Of a stretch of DNA of 64,000 bases, positions 10,245 to 23,183 are shown piece by piece (within the stretch, counting starts at the first letter, position 1; the number at the start of each line of letters is the position of its first letter). A program made the translations under genes and the position numbers. This DNA is from Sphaerosporella brunnea (taxonomy: Eukaryota > Ascomycota > Pezizomycetes > Pezizales > Pyronemataceae). The DNA lies in the NCBI GenBank assembly GCA_008704415.1, contig VXIS01000125.1:1-64000 (forward strand), in the 5' to 3' direction. Under the pieces are notes generated by a model that saw only the letters and a list, made by a program, of their open reading frames with translations, made no database searches and was not told the origin of the DNA.

Positions 10245-11138
10245 TCACTCAACCGAATGACCACACAATCGTTGCACCGGGTATGGTGACAGTTCTGAGT
10301 TCTTGCAGCGATCAAACGCGCCCGCGTCAAGCTTCCATGGACCTCCATAGTGCGTAGATCGCTCAGTGTGACCTTTACCCATATGGCAAAACCAATAATT
10401 ACACAAGAACTGCTGCCTGGCCCAAGCAAAATTTATCCTCCTCAGGCCCCAGGACTCTGTGGCGGATTTTGGTGGGCCAAAGCCGTCAGCTGGCGAGGGC
10501 TGCTCCTCTTGGGTTCTGAATACTAACTGGCAGTATATGCTGTCGTTTAAACGGCAATTGAAGAAGCAGCAGAGGGATCGAAGAGGATGGACTAGACTCA
10601 CCAGGTTATCTCCTTCCCCCTGTGTAGCGAGAATTGAGAGTTTCGCATCGCGGATATAGATGCGCACAACAGTCTCCAGGTCGGTTAGGGCTCTCACTAC
10701 CGCGTTCATAGCGAGTGAAACTCCGGGTTGAATGAGGCAGCTGTAGTTCTGTTCATCAACTAGTGTGTTTGCTCCGTTGAGCAGATGGAGTTCGTAGTAC
10801 CCGTCAGTTATCAAGCGTTGCGCTGGCAAGTCGCGAAATAAGATGGCGAGTGTTTCATTAAAAGACAGTTCGAGGTGTTGTAATACACATCCAAGTGGGT
10901 AGAGTAACCATTCGTGAGCTGGCAAAATAAAAATCGATCGTTGGTGCCCGTCCCAGGCAATACAGAAATCGGAGGCTTCGCCCGCTTTCTGGCACGATGG
11001 AAGTTTGTGAGGGCGTCTTGTGATTCGGCTCACAGCGTTCTTGAGGGAGGAAAGCCTACCGATCAAGGCCCTCATGGGCTCCAAGAGTGTGTGGGTCGTA
11101 CCCTGCTTTATTGCCCCAACACACAAACAGCCAACCAA
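10245..11138 (-). pseudogene. 5'-truncated fungal gene fragment with a ubiquitin-like domain
   Basis: The open frame contains an N-terminal stretch followed by a segment that matches the fungal ubiquitin-like domain found near NACHT/STAND-type and related proteins. It has the order FILP...LLYPLGC...LSFNETL...DGYYEL...LIQPGVSLAMN, at roughly residues 70-150. A possible intron donor (CTG|GTGAGT near 10606) lies after the domain, and the C-terminal residues are not convincing as coding. The frame ends at 11138, only 6 bp from an LTR fragment starting at 11145, so the usual N-terminal region was probably removed by that insertion. It is most likely a relic. Confidence 0.4.
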
Positions 11139-11144
11139 CGTGTC

Positions 11145-11300
11145 TGTAAGATTATTACGCTTATTATGATTTCTCTCACGTATTTCCTTACTAAAGCTCT
11201 AAAACTACATCACAGTAGCGATAGTATGATGTCAGTATTCTACAAGTTTCTTTACCTTTCTTTACTACGTCATTTGGAATCTGCTATCCACAAATTTGTT
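11145..11300 (+). mobile_element. Partial LTR, diverged copy of the 3076-3586 LTR
   Basis: It starts TGTAAGATTATTACGC and follows the first ~150 bp of the LTR with several substitutions and gaps (shared CACGTATTTCCTTACTAA, TTTCTTTACTACGTCA and TTTGGAATCT). The similarity fades after about 11290. It shows that the family is older than the palindromic copy and marks the 5' boundary of the broken gene at 10245-11138. Confidence 0.75.
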
Positions 11301-14032
11301 GTGTTTAACCTGCACGGTGTTTTGTGAGATCTAGTCATGGTGTATCACTCACTCGGGGTATTTCTGTCGGTACCCACGGGGAAATACTCTGACGTCGTTG
11401 AGTACTCCCCCAGCGCCTGATTCTAACACACCTCCATCATCATTGCCTTCGACTTTGGACCGAATAACACTCTGTTTCTTGCGAAAATTTCTTGGTTTGA
11501 CACACCAAAGACAGAGTGCTGCTGTCTCTGCACTCCGCAAAAAGACCCAGTCACTCCACCCTTCAAAGTGCGTTGCATGAGTTCCATTTTCATAGGGTTA
11601 GTATGGGAAAGTGGGGTGATGATATCGACGATGATGAACTTCGCTGGAGATGGCTATTGAGTTTTAAAGTGTTTCCCCTCTTTTATTTAAGGCTCGCAAC
11701 AGGCTGATATTTCGTACGCCGTGAAGTGGTATGGATTCAGCCACCAGCCGATAGCAAATTCCGTCCGGTTGTGTGTGGGTAAAATGTGTGACCCCCCTAC
11801 GTTTGCAGTAAAAAATGACACCAGCAAAGAACTCATGCAAAAATACATGCATAAAACGGTTTCCCACAAAAACCAGACAAAATCCCCGCAGCTTGTGGAG
11901 AAGTCCCAAATGAACTGCTTTCACCCCATCGGATCACAACCTCGCACTCGCTCGAAATATCTTGATCAAAAGTCAACAACGGAACATCGCCACCGCAACC
12001 CACTTTGAGCCTTTAATAATTCGGAAGCCGCTGATTGAATTCCGCTTTGTTGTACTGAACTTCTTCGAGCGGAAGATCTGGAAAGTTGAGGCGGCGCGGC
12101 CGGTGATCGTCTGTGCGGCGGGACCTCTGGCTTGAGATCTGAAGCGAGTGGATCTGCACTTCCAGGGTCTCCTTCTGCAGCGCGTCAATCAGCAACGTAC
12201 GCAGTCTCCATATGTCTTCCTACCTTTCATTGACAAAACCGTGCCAGTAGGGGAGGGAATTGGCCCCGCCGAGCGGCGTTTGTCCTCATTTCCACCAGTA
12301 GCCGTGTCTTTTGTATAGTTAGCCAAGATGCTTCCAATTCTCGTCCCATATACGAAACTTTCCTTTCGAAATTCCCGGAAGCCGCAGGACCAACATCCAG
12401 CCTTGTTACAACGCCGCTGTAGCAGAAAAAGGCTCATGGCCCTCATAAGGCACAACCTGGGTATTCCCGCATCCCTCGCTACAAGCCTCAGTCAGGCACC
12501 AGGTCTGCATTGCTGGGTGCGGTACTTACCACCGCACAAATCCCCGCGCCGTCAGCGCTGTTTGACAGCGTGTGCACCCTGACTTTGGTCAGCTTTATAA
12601 TTTGGAGAGGGGGCGGTGTGAGGGAAGACTTGCCAGTCTACCTGCGCTCCGGAAATGCTGGAGGTAGTCGACATCTGTGTCGCGGAGCCGTCTGTGCACG
12701 GGCAGCGAGTGGGTCCTCGCCGGCTGTCAGAGGTGTTTGGGTGCGTGTTGGGTGGTTTGGGGAAGTTGGGGGCTTTTATTGCTCCCGGAACCTTCTGGCG
12801 CGCGCTTATTTGTTTGTTTGCAGGGCGGTGTGCGTATGAGCTGGCTGCGATGATCCGCAAGGCCTGAGCTGGCTAACGTACTTAATCGGGTTCGGCTTAA
12901 GCGCGTTAAAAAAACTGGGATGCGAGTGCCGTCGTGAGCCGGGCTCGGGCTCCTATGACCTATGGTATCAATGCACATGTATGCTGGATTACGACTGCTG
13001 TTTTCTGCTTGCAGAATTGGAAGTCGAGAGGGCTTATATAATCAAGAGGGAGCACTGAGGACCACAGCAAAAGATTGCCGCCCTTGGACGTCTGCCTCTC
13101 TACCATTTCCGATCTACTAGTCCTCTGACTATTGCTGTCTAACTTTGCGTTAGCATGCTGTGCCGTGTCCTAGCTTGAGAAGTACGAGGTTTAGAAGAAC
13201 CAAACATGCAAAGGAAAGCCCGGAGAAGGTTGCATTTTAAGAATGGGAAAAGAGGTTCAAAAGCGCGGTGGTGCAGCGAACTGTAAAATAACAACCTGAG
13301 CCTAAGTTTGTTTGATTGTAGAGAAATCCTGTGGGGAGGCAAACAATGTCGGATGTGCTCTGAAGTGGCGTTGGATGCAACCGGTGGGGGAACTGGTACA
13401 AGTAACTGTCCCGGTGCTAGAGCTCCAGTTGGTGGAGTGGATTGTCCAAGGGAATGTTCTAGTAACCGATGCGATAATAGAAGCAGCAGCAATTATCCAT
13501 AGCGAGAAGTTCAACCACCATCCCGAACACTCAGCTTTCCGTTTTTTCGCTGAACCAAAAAGTCGTAGCTTGAGGCTTTGGTATAACTAGTTCGAAGTCT
13601 GTCGGTGGACGCTTGGTGGTAAAAGAGCAAGAAGGAAGACGTTCATTTTATTTCGTAATTGAGGCTTCTTGTTGCGTACGCTCGAAGTTGTTCATAGTCA
13701 CTCGGCGCCACTTCGGCCAACCACCCCGAAACCTACAAAGCCCATTGATATCAAGCCATCCGAGTCTTCTCGGATTTCTAGCCCCGCTGCCAGAGCAAGA
13801 CTGCTGCTGCAGGTGACCTTCCGCCGACTTGGAGTCCAGTATTGCTGTTAGCCCGTTCTAGTCCAATTGACTGAGAACCATGCTGTATGTACAGTAGCTG
13901 CGCTTCACTACATACATGTATTTACCTACGGCTACTACATGTATACCAGCGGCGAGGACCAGGTTCCTGGCAACGATCCGCACAGCGCATCTATAAAACG
14001 AGGCTGTTGCATACAGCACAGCCGCTCATGGT
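11301..14032. other. No convincing gene; one possible transposase HTH trace
   Basis: No tRNA, domain or clean repeat over most of this stretch. On the plus strand at 13312-13590 a 92-residue frame contains ELQLVEWIVQGN, which resembles the CENP-B/pogo-type helix-turn-helix of Fot1-like transposases. It is too short and isolated to call a gene. Confidence 0.4.
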
Positions 14033-14086
14033 GCATGGATGGATGGGTGGATGGATGGGTGGATGGATGGATGGATGGATGCCTTG
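14033..14086 (+). repeat. GGAT/GGGT tetranucleotide microsatellite
   Basis: Tandem GGAT units with interspersed GGGT over about 54 bp. Confidence 0.9.
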
Positions 14087-14353
14087 CATAACTGAGCTAC
14101 CGAAGAGCCATACTTAATCACCAAGATATACCGACAATAGGAGGAGCTTTGTGGGATGCCGTTTGCTGGAAGTTGTGGAACCGTCAAGTGGTGCTTCAGC
14201 CACTGTGGCGGCTGAGGCGCTGTGGCTGGAGATCATTTCGAACGGTTATAACTGGAAGCTATATTTACAAAAAGGAGCGAATCTATGAAGGTAAATACAC
14301 CACGTGATCCAAATATCCCCTCGTTTCATTCAGTTTTACGTTGCTGCTTTCTC

Positions 14354-14653
14354 TATGGTCCAAGGGCACTAGAACCATGAACTTCGTTAGTGGGGTCTGA
14401 CAAGCGAGTGACGAACGGTGTCTGATATTAATGTGACAAAATCTTAGAAAAAAAAACAACTTAAATGATTAGAACAAAGTCCATCAAGTGTCCGCACCCC
14501 CACACGTCGTTGACTGCGGCAGTACCATATAGCAGGCGTAGGAAAGACTGGACGCGTCGGGGAGACTCGTAGCCCGGCCGCCCGACGTGTCACTCGTAAT
14601 CACTCGCTTGTCAGACCCGGGTAACCCGAAGGTCATGGTTCAAGGGCACCATA
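14354..14653. mobile_element. 300-bp TA-flanked inverted-repeat element (mariner/pogo-type MITE)
   Basis: The ends are TA-TGGT and ACCA-TA. From there the two termini match over about 60 bp with gaps, sharing GAACCATGA, CTTCG and GGGTCTGACAAGCGAGTGA. A TA dinucleotide on both sides is the target duplication expected of Tc1/mariner/pogo elements. The interior (~150 bp) has no coding frame. Confidence 0.65.
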
Positions 14654-14912
14654 CCTACAGTTTGGTTAGTCATCATCCGCCGACTTGAGCCTCATCTGAA
14701 GCTTTGTCGCGTCGCCGCTCCACCACCAAACGACCATCACACCCTGCACTGCAGCATCGAGACCCGCCACACCTTCAGATCTACCCATCGACACAGCGAC
14801 AAACATCCACAACGCTGAGAATAACGCACAGCTGACCCCCCACCCGCCGCACTCCGCCCCTTTCCTTCTCCTCTCAGGCACGCCTTCCCGGCTGTCGCGA
14901 CTTCTTTCACCA
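14654..14912 (+). promoter_or_regulatory. THO2 upstream region
   Basis: About 260 bp between the MITE and the THO2 start. The last 200 bp are pyrimidine- and C-rich (CCCCCCACCCGCCGCACTCC, CCTTTCCTTCTCCTCTC), as is common in fungal promoters and leaders. No TATA box is obvious. Confidence 0.35.
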
Positions 14913-17900
14913 ATGCCCGATAATAATCGAAGCCGCAAGCGAAAGCAGCCTGCTTCTCCCTCTCCCACTAACCCACGCCCGCCTCCGTTCAGCCCGCACA
15001 ACGACAGTCGCCAGAACAATCACCGAGGAGGTGGCGGTAGGCAGAACAACCGCCGACAAAACACTTCCGGAGGCCAGCACAACCAACACCAACACCAGCA
15101 GCAACAGCAACAGTATTCGCCGCAGCAGAACCGCCAACAGCAACAGCAACAGAACCGCCCTCCGCCTCCCGTTCATAGGGTGCCTTCACGATTAAGCATG
15201 AGCACTTCCGCGCCTGCTCCCGCCACACCCGCAGCCGCGGCGGATACCCCGATGGACGACGCGAAGCTCGATACCTCGACGTCCGACGAAAAGCCGATGC
15301 CGTATTTCCACTATGACTACATCACCGACGATGCGATCAAGGACTGGAGCGCCGCCTCGCCATCCGTCAAGACCCGACTGCAAGAGCTCGCTTCCGACCC
15401 GGCGAACGAGGCTGAGATTTCGGTGGTATTCCAGGAGCTGATCAAGAGTGCGATGGAGGGGAGATTGTCGCCTTTCATGGCCTCGCGATTCCTTGTCGAG
15501 TTTATTGAGGGCACCGAATCTGCCGCTAGAGTGGACCTCAAGTCAATATTGCTGCAAACCGTGGCCATATTCGAGTCGACCGAAATCACGACGGAGGCAC
15601 CAGATCCGTTGGTCAAGCTTCTGCAAGGACTGCATCCGCGGATCTTCAGCCACGAAACCTACGGCCTCCACCTCGACACGACGACGTTGATCGGGCTTGG
15701 ACTCGTGACGAACGGATTTTCGAAGAAGGCCGTGCGCGTTACGACGGCGATGGTTTATAAGCAGAGAAAACACAACCTGCTACGCGAAGAGACCGAAGGT
15801 TTCTCGAAGCTCATCACAGAGTTCTTCACCGCCAGTTATTCGTCACAGCCTTTGGAGGTGATAGGGAGGACCGATGAGAGAGTCAAGGGACTGATCGGAG
15901 CTTTCGAACTCGACCCCGGCAGAGTACTCGATATCCTTTTAGACACGGCAGCGTGCACGGTCGTTTCCAATGCGAGGTTCTTTGTCCGGCTGCTCAAGTG
16001 CTCTGCATGGTGGCCCCAGAAGTTGCAGCACCTGATCGACGACGACACCCCGAAAACGAAAGAAGGGAAAGAGCGGGATAAGGAGATCAAGGAGGCAGAG
16101 AAGGAGCGCCAGGACCGAGAGTTTTTTGACAAGCTCGGCAGAGAGGGCATCACCGCCTTTTTCGAGACGCTGGAGAAGGGAACCGGGAACAAGGTGGCTG
16201 CGCAGCTACTCGGCTTCAAGTTCAGATATTATCAGAGAAAAGACGTGACCGAAATCACTCCCGAAAACCTCCTCGTCCTTTCCGCGCTGCTCATCAAGAT
16301 CGGCTTCATCGACCTCGCCGACCTCTATCCCCACCTCGCTCCGCACGACGACGAAGGCATGACCGAAGTTCTCAACGCATGGCGCACAAAACTCGACGAA
16401 AAGCAGCGCGGCGGCAAGAAGAACGCGTTGATGATGGCCGGCGCTTTGGCGGATGACACCATCCCTCAGCCCCGCAGCAGCAACGGCACCCGAAACAGCA
16501 CGGAAGAGAAGAAGGTAGAAGAAAAGAAAGCCGAAACGCCTCCGGAAAAGAAGGAGGACAACCAGAAGCTTGTCTTGCTCAAATACCTCCTTGCCATGGG
16601 CGCGTTACCGGAGGCCATGTTTATTCTCGGAAAGTACCCGTGGCTGCCTGGACCAAGCGACGACATCACCGAGCACCTTGCACGCGTGATTTTGCAATCT
16701 TTGGATGGGGTTTACCCCGCGCATCGCCCGCCGCACATCCCGATGGGTTCGAAGAAGATAGCATCTTCCCTTCAGACTACGAGGGTTGGCGGCATAGAAC
16801 AATACGAACAGCCTCGACGGAAGCCGATGGTAACCTTTACCGTCTCCAATCTTCGACTGAAGACTGGCGATGTCGAGTACCGCTTTTTCTGGGAGGATTG
16901 GAAGGAGGGTGTTCCGACCTGTCGCGAGCCGCGCCACGTTGTCGTTCTAATGGAGACGCTCGGCCGCGTTCTCGGTGTGAGGATCGGACGAGACCCTGCC
17001 GTTATGACCCGGGTCTGCAGGATCGGCAGAGATCGCCTCAAGAGCCCCAACTGCACCAACGAAGAGAAGAGCTCGTGGATCGGTCTGGCTAGAAGCCTTC
17101 TGATCCCAGCGATAAGTTTGACGGAGGGAAATCAAGGAATCGTCAACGAGGTGTGGAAGCTTCTTGAGTGTTTCTCGACCGAGCAACGGTACTCGCTTTA
17201 TGGAGAATGGACCTCAGTCACGAGCAAGCGCATTCCAGAGTTGAAGAACAAGGTCGCCGAGACGGAGAGAGAGACCAGAGATTTGTTGAAACGGATCTCC
17301 AAAACGAATGTCAAGCAAATGGCACGACAGCTAGCGAAGGTTGCCACCAGTAATCCTGTCACGGTTATGCAGGTGGTTCTTGGCCAGGTCGAGGGATACG
17401 ACAATTTGATTGAGTGTGTGGTCGACGCCGCGAGGTATTTCACACCGCTGGGCTTCGATGCGGTTGGATTTTGCGTTCTCAACAGGTATGAATTCTCTTC
17501 GGAGGAGATCAGTGGATTGTTTTCTAACAGAGTGCGTAGCATGAGTAACGAGAACAAGATGCGAGTCCAAGCCGACGGGATGTTGACCAGCAAATGGTTG
17601 CAGTGTAGGTTCTTCTGGATTCCCGTCTGATAGTCCGTTGATATTGACTGCTTGTAGCCCTGGCTGTCTTCTGCGGCAAGATCTACACCAGATACCACAC
17701 CCAGATGAACCCCGCCCCCGTTCTCGAATATGTCGCCCGCCAGCTCAAGCGCAACCGCTCCGTCGAACTCATCGTTTTGCAGCAGCTGATGCAGTCCATG
17801 GCTGGCGTCAACCCCGAGACCAACCTCAACGATGCACAGCTTCAAGCACTCGCCGGTGGAGACATTTTGCGCAAGCAGACTCTCAAAGCATTCCGGGACA

Positions 17901-20900
17901 AACGGGCTGAGGATACTGAGGCGACCATGAAGACCCTCACCAACACCCTTGCAAATGAGAACCTTGCAGCGCAGTTATTGATCTTGATCGCACAGGAGAG
18001 GCAGACGTCGATTTTCCGCATCGAGGAGAGTTCCGCCCCGCTTAAAGTTCTTGCGAACTTGTTCGACGAGATCCACGTGGTGCTCTCCCAATATTTGGAT
18101 TTGATGAAGCTTTGCTTCACCCCCGAGAGATTTGAGGAGGTCGTGCCGAGTGTTGGTGCTTTGGTCCAGAAGTATGGCATCGAACCTCCGGTGGCTTGGT
18201 GGATCTACCGCCTTGGTCTGCGGAGCAGGATGTCCAGATCTGTGACGCCGGAACCGGAAGACGTTGAGATGAAGGATACCCCCTCCGCCGAGCCGGCCGC
18301 CGATGCGACGCCAGCCCCGAAGAGCCCTTGGAACCCGGTCCTCGAAAAGATGGTTGACGAGATCAAGCCGATACTCCCGGAAGCCGTGTGGACCAAACTC
18401 AGCGTGGGCTTCTACATTTCCTTCTGGCAGCTTGAGATTCACGACATCTTCGTGCCCATAGAAGCGTATGGCGCGGAACAGAAGCGAATCATGAGCGCGA
18501 TAGAGGTTAACAAGAACGATCGATCGGACGTGTCAATCGCCGGACAGCAAAGGAAGCAGACCCGTAATACGCAGCTTACAACATCTCTCGACCTACTCAA
18601 TGCCGAGGTCAAGAACCACATGAAGCACCATCAGACTGTGAGGCGCAGACTTACTGCCGAGAAGGAGATGTGGTTTAAGGATGAGAGGTTCAACCAGAGG
18701 GAGATCACGGATGCGTTCATCCAGCACTGTGTGTTCCCGAGGGTTATGCTCTCTCCAAATGACGCAAGCTTCTGCTCCAGATTCATCAGAGAAGTCCACA
18801 GACTGGGTACCCCGAAGTTCCATACTATCGGCGTTTACGACAGCATCTTCGGACGCGGATTGGGTACTGTCATTTTCATCTGCACACAGCGCGAGGCGGA
18901 GAACTACGGCCGGTTCTTGAAGGAAGTACTACAGGATCTCCACGCGTGGCACGCCGACAAGGGTCTTTACGAAAAGGAGGCGCATGGCACCAACAAGGGA
19001 CTTGTGGGCTTCAACGTCAAGGGGCAGCCTTTCGACTACGAGGACTTCCGCAAGATCCTCTACAAATGGCACAAGACCCTGCACACGGCAGTCAAGAACT
19101 GCCTGAGCAGCAAGGAGTACATGCACATCCGCAATGCGATCGTCGTGTTGAAGCATGTGGTTGAATTTTTCCCTGCTGTCGATTGGATCGGCAGGACGGT
19201 TGTGGAGAAGGTTGAGGATTTGGTCAAGAGTGAGAAGAGGGAGGACCTGAAGATTGCGGCTATGACTTTGTTGGGCATGCTCAAGAGGAGGGAAAAGGAG
19301 TGGATGATCGTGGCAGCTTTCCAGAAGAGTGAGGCTGTGGCCCCGGGATTGATGAAGCCTAGTCCGACGCCCGTTCCCGACAACGGCAAGCCTGGCAGCC
19401 CATCCCCACTTGCGCCCACGCCGGTCCAGCAGAGCCAGCCATCTCCTCAGTCGCAGCTGCAACAACCGCAGCAGCAGCCGCCCCAGAGACCCCTCTCCGG
19501 CCTTGCGAAAGAGTTTCGGCCGATGTCGACCAGGTACGTGACATATCCCATCGAAGTCGTCAGCTTAGAGGAGGACGAGCGCTAAGCAGATTCAGCGAAC
19601 CTCCGAGTGGAAATGGAGACCACAACAACGGCAGCCAGACCGCGATAGCGCCGAGGCCTCCGCCTCAGCAGCAGCAGCAGCAAGCGGTGCAACAGCCGAC
19701 TCTCCCGTCGAAGCCTCCAGGTGGAGACAAGGAAGATGGAGAGGTCGACGACCGACGCAACCGCATCCAACCGCCGCCGCCTCCAAATCTTCCTCAACGC
19801 CCTCAGCAGCCGCTGCCCGATCATCGCCGGCCGATTACACCTGCGCGTGAACAGACGCAGCACCCGCAGCCCCAACAGCCGCACCCGAACTCGCGTGTGG
19901 CTACGCCGCGCCGTGAAGAATCGCGTCAGCAGCCGCAGGATATCCGCCGGCCCGAGCCGCAGCGCACGACCTCTGGCCGTCAGCTGGTTCCTCCACATCC
20001 GCAACACCAGCTGCCAGAGCGTCCTGATGTTCCGCCGCCCCGTCAAGCTACGTTGGAACGTCGAGACTCGGTCCGCGATGGCCGTGCGCAGCAGCCACGT
20101 CTGCCCGAGAAACCCGTCGAACAGCCACCGCCACCATCGCGCCGTGGACATTCACCGCCGCGCCATGACCGCCGAGGGCCGCCGGAATTCCGACCACCAC
20201 CGCGTGAGCTTGTACCGGCACGCCATCCCGAACCGATGAGGCATGCACCCGAACCGATGAGGCACGCACCCGAACCCCAGCCTATGTCGCGACACCCGGC
20301 AGAGGAGATCCGGCCGCCGCCTCAGGGACCGCGAGGCTTCGACTGGAGAGGTGGAGACGGCAGGAAGGATCTATTCACGCCTCCTGGAGGTGGTGGACCA
20401 CCGCCGCAGCGCCAGCCCCCGCAAGGCCCAGCGTATCAGCAGGACCCCAACCACGGCCGTCTCAACCCGCCCGAGCCTGTCATCCCCAAAGGACCGCGCG
20501 ATAGAAATGCGCCGCCCTTTGGCCGTGGCGGCGGCAACCGCGGTGGTGCGCCACAGCAGCAGCCACCACAACAGCAGCAGCCCCCTATCCCCCCGCGCCC
20601 GCAACCGCAACAATCTCCCACCGACCGTGACCGCAAACTCGACATGCCGCCCCCGCCGCATGGCGCAGCACCCGGCAACTCGGCGAGCGCACCGTCCACC
20701 CCAACAGCCGAAATGTCCGGCATTCACCCCGACCGTCTCAAAGCCATGGGCGTGACGGCAGCTCTTCCGCCGGCACCAACTCCGCCTGCACCCCCGCAAC
20801 CCCCCGTTGCGGCACCCGCCACCCCACCTACCGGCCCCGCCAGAAGCGACGAAGCCAGAAACCAGCGCCGGCGGATCCTAAATGTGCAGAGCCACCTTAC

Positions 20901-21408
20901 AGGCGAGGAGCGCCGCAGCGGTAGAAGAAGCGCTGCCACCACCCCCACCACTACGCAGCCGCCGCAACTACTCTCCAGAACCCAGAGTGCTGTCGACCTC
21001 CGCGCTGCAGCCGTAATGGAGCGCGAACGTGAACGTGAACGTGAACGGGAACGGGAACGTGATCGTGAACGGGAGAGAGAGCGTGAGCGTGAGCGCCCGG
21101 AACGCGAACGTGAGCCTGCCGACGAAGGACACAGCAGCTCTTCGGGCCGTGGCCGGCACCACAGGGAGAGGGATCATAGGTCTGAACGGGATCGGAGAGC
21201 GGTGGAGGCGGAGAGAGAGAGGGAGCGCGAGAGGGGGGGCGGTAGGGAGAGGCGGAGTGAGAGGAGTGAGAGGCGTGAGAGGGAACGGGAGCGGGAGAGG
21301 GAGCGGGATGGGAGGAAGAGGGAGCATCCGCATGGTGAACGTGAGAAGAGGGAGGGAGAAGTTAAGCGTAGGAGACGTGGGGATGGAGGTGGGGCCGCGG
21401 GATGGTAG
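14913..21408 (+). CDS. THO2: THO complex subunit 2 (Tho2)
   Basis: Tho2 is the scaffold of the nuclear THO complex, which couples transcription elongation to mRNP packaging and export and limits R-loops. Exons: 14913-17604, 17658-19533 and 19590-21408. The introns are 53 and 56 bp (GTAGGT...GTAG; GTACGT...AGCAG), and the joined frame encodes 2128 aa. Residues 1-100 are Gln/Asn/Pro-rich; the conserved helical Tho2 body follows. Its family signature lies near residues 800-860 (LAKVATSNPVTVM, GQVEGYDNLIE, then FTPLGFDAVGF) and continues into exon 2 (VFCGKIYTRYH; LQALAGGDILRK). From about residue 1450 to the end it is disordered, Pro/Gln-rich and then dominated by Arg-Glu repeats, as in other fungal Tho2 proteins. 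The start is the first in-frame ATG before the conserved body. Confidence 0.93.
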
Positions 21409-22042
21409 TTTACGAGAGTGGGGTGACTGGAGATACTGGGGAGGTGTTACTGTGGCTTTTCATTTTTTTTCCTGGAACTTGACCTCATTACTTGGGCTTT
21501 AGTTTTTTTTTTTCTGTGCATTCTTTACGCGTGTGGTTTTCTTTATTGTGCATGCTTGTGAGGTAGTGGTGTGGCCGCGGGAAAATGGGGAATAAATGGG
21601 TTTGTGATGAGAGATGTACCATCCGTGAGGCAAGCTTCCGAATGCTGAATTGATTTGCAGAGGCTGTCTCTCGGCATGTGAAGTGGTATAACTGTTGGCA
21701 AGTTAATCTCAAGCACTCACTTGGTCTGGTTAACTAAGATGCTGGCCTCCCACCGGTGAACTTGACGACGTGGAGGAGCACAGTTTACGAGGGCATTGTG
21801 GGATGTTTTGTTGGTTGAGCGCCGGCCTTTGACTCAGGCAGAGTACCGTAATAATCTGGGAAATAAAAAAACATCCATGTGTGCTCATTGAACATCACGT
21901 GCCGCTCAGGCTTAGGGTTATATTTAACGTGGGGGCCGTCAGTCGAGGTGACGATGTTGAATTCAGCAGCAAATACCCCCAATTGACGACTTTTTTACAG
22001 TGATGCGCGGACCTGGGGTCCCTCTGGTGAAGCGAGCCGGCA
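21409..22042. other. THO2 3' region, no gene seen
   Basis: Downstream of the THO2 stop there is a T-rich stretch near 21499-21510, then short frames only. AATAAA-like motifs at 21590 and 21864 could serve polyadenylation. Confidence 0.35.
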
Positions 22043-22312
22043 GTGCTGACCTTTTGGTGGTTTAGAAATGGCGATTTTAAACGTCCCAGTCCTCAAAATA
22101 ACGTTGAGCACCGGCCATGGCTAGAGATAGCCAATGCCCTGCAAGTAAGTAATGAAGCGGCAAGGTCCTTAGTACGGCGCGCAATAGGAAGCGCTAGAGA
22201 GATGCTAGCAGAAAGGGAGAAGCTTTTGGTGGACGCTGTGGACATTGATGAGCTCGCGTTTGACGACGTTACACGATGCGCCGAGATCTGGGCGGCCAGA
22301 GTGGATGCCTAA
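22043..22312 (+). pseudogene. Isolated ORF fragment, unidentified (possibly transposase-derived)
   Basis: An 89-residue frame with a helical, HTH-like segment (WLEIANALQVSNEAARSLV) and a charged tail. An overlapping frame to 22430 continues in similar style, which suggests a frameshifted remnant. No catalytic motif is visible, so the link to a transposase is only a guess. Confidence 0.2.
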
Positions 22313-22439
22313 AGGGGGTCCGCAATCGGAGGCCCTGGGGAAGCTCGCCTTGCTGCATAAACGACATTGGGATATGACGTTTGTCGAGCTGGCGAAGGCG
22401 TTGTTTATTCACCAGACAGACGTGGAATGAGCTTTCCCA

Positions 22440-23183
22440 AGACAGTGCGCTGATTTCCACGACAAGTGTCGGCTGGTGTTAGAGTATCATGGAAAGAACT
22501 GTTTTGATGGGTAGGGTTAGGTCCGCGAGGTTTGGTGATGATGGGGTCTGTTTGAGCGAAGGTTAGGATGTTGTAAAGACATTACACATGAAACCTACAG
22601 CATCAGACTCGCGAGAGTCTTTCTGTGTGATGCAACATCGGTGAAGAGGTGGATACCTGGGATGGATTGGTTCCATCGGGAAAACTGCTCAGAAGCCCGG
22701 TGAGCACACCTTGTTGTTGCGGGTCGGTCGGGGTTGGCAAAAGCGAGGTGGTCGCGGCGGAGCCAAACAGGCCAGCGTTAACGACACTGATTTTTGGACA
22801 CCAGAAGAGGGTTTATTTCCGCGTATTCTGCCTCCTAAATCAATTTGAATCATATCGGCAACCTTGAACGGCACATGTTCAATAATTCCGGCCGCACGAG
22901 CACAGACGCGTACCGCTGGCTCTATTCATCCAAACAATTCATCGTCCATCGTCTCGTCATCATCGTCTATGTGTTCTTGAACGTCACTCTCGGGTGCTGT
23001 TACTTGATGTTTCGAGGATTGCTGGTCCATCAAGGTCAGTTGCCGTCGCATATGCATCCTTCACGTCGACTCGGGGTGCCTGCGTCAGGTACAGTGATAT
23101 TTCATGATGCATAGTATTTTTTAAAGCAAAAAAAAAAACACGCATTATACCCGTACAATAAGAAGTAAATATCAACGCCAAGC
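22440..23183. other. No recognisable gene
   Basis: Intergenic DNA before the 3' end of the permease; an A-rich run lies at 23125-23139. No repeat or RNA seen. Confidence 0.4.

Noticed and set aside
14907..21408. Many antisense ORFs opposite THO2
   Set aside because: They are shadows of a GC-rich coding sequence with Gln/Arg repeats; the sense frame has family homology.
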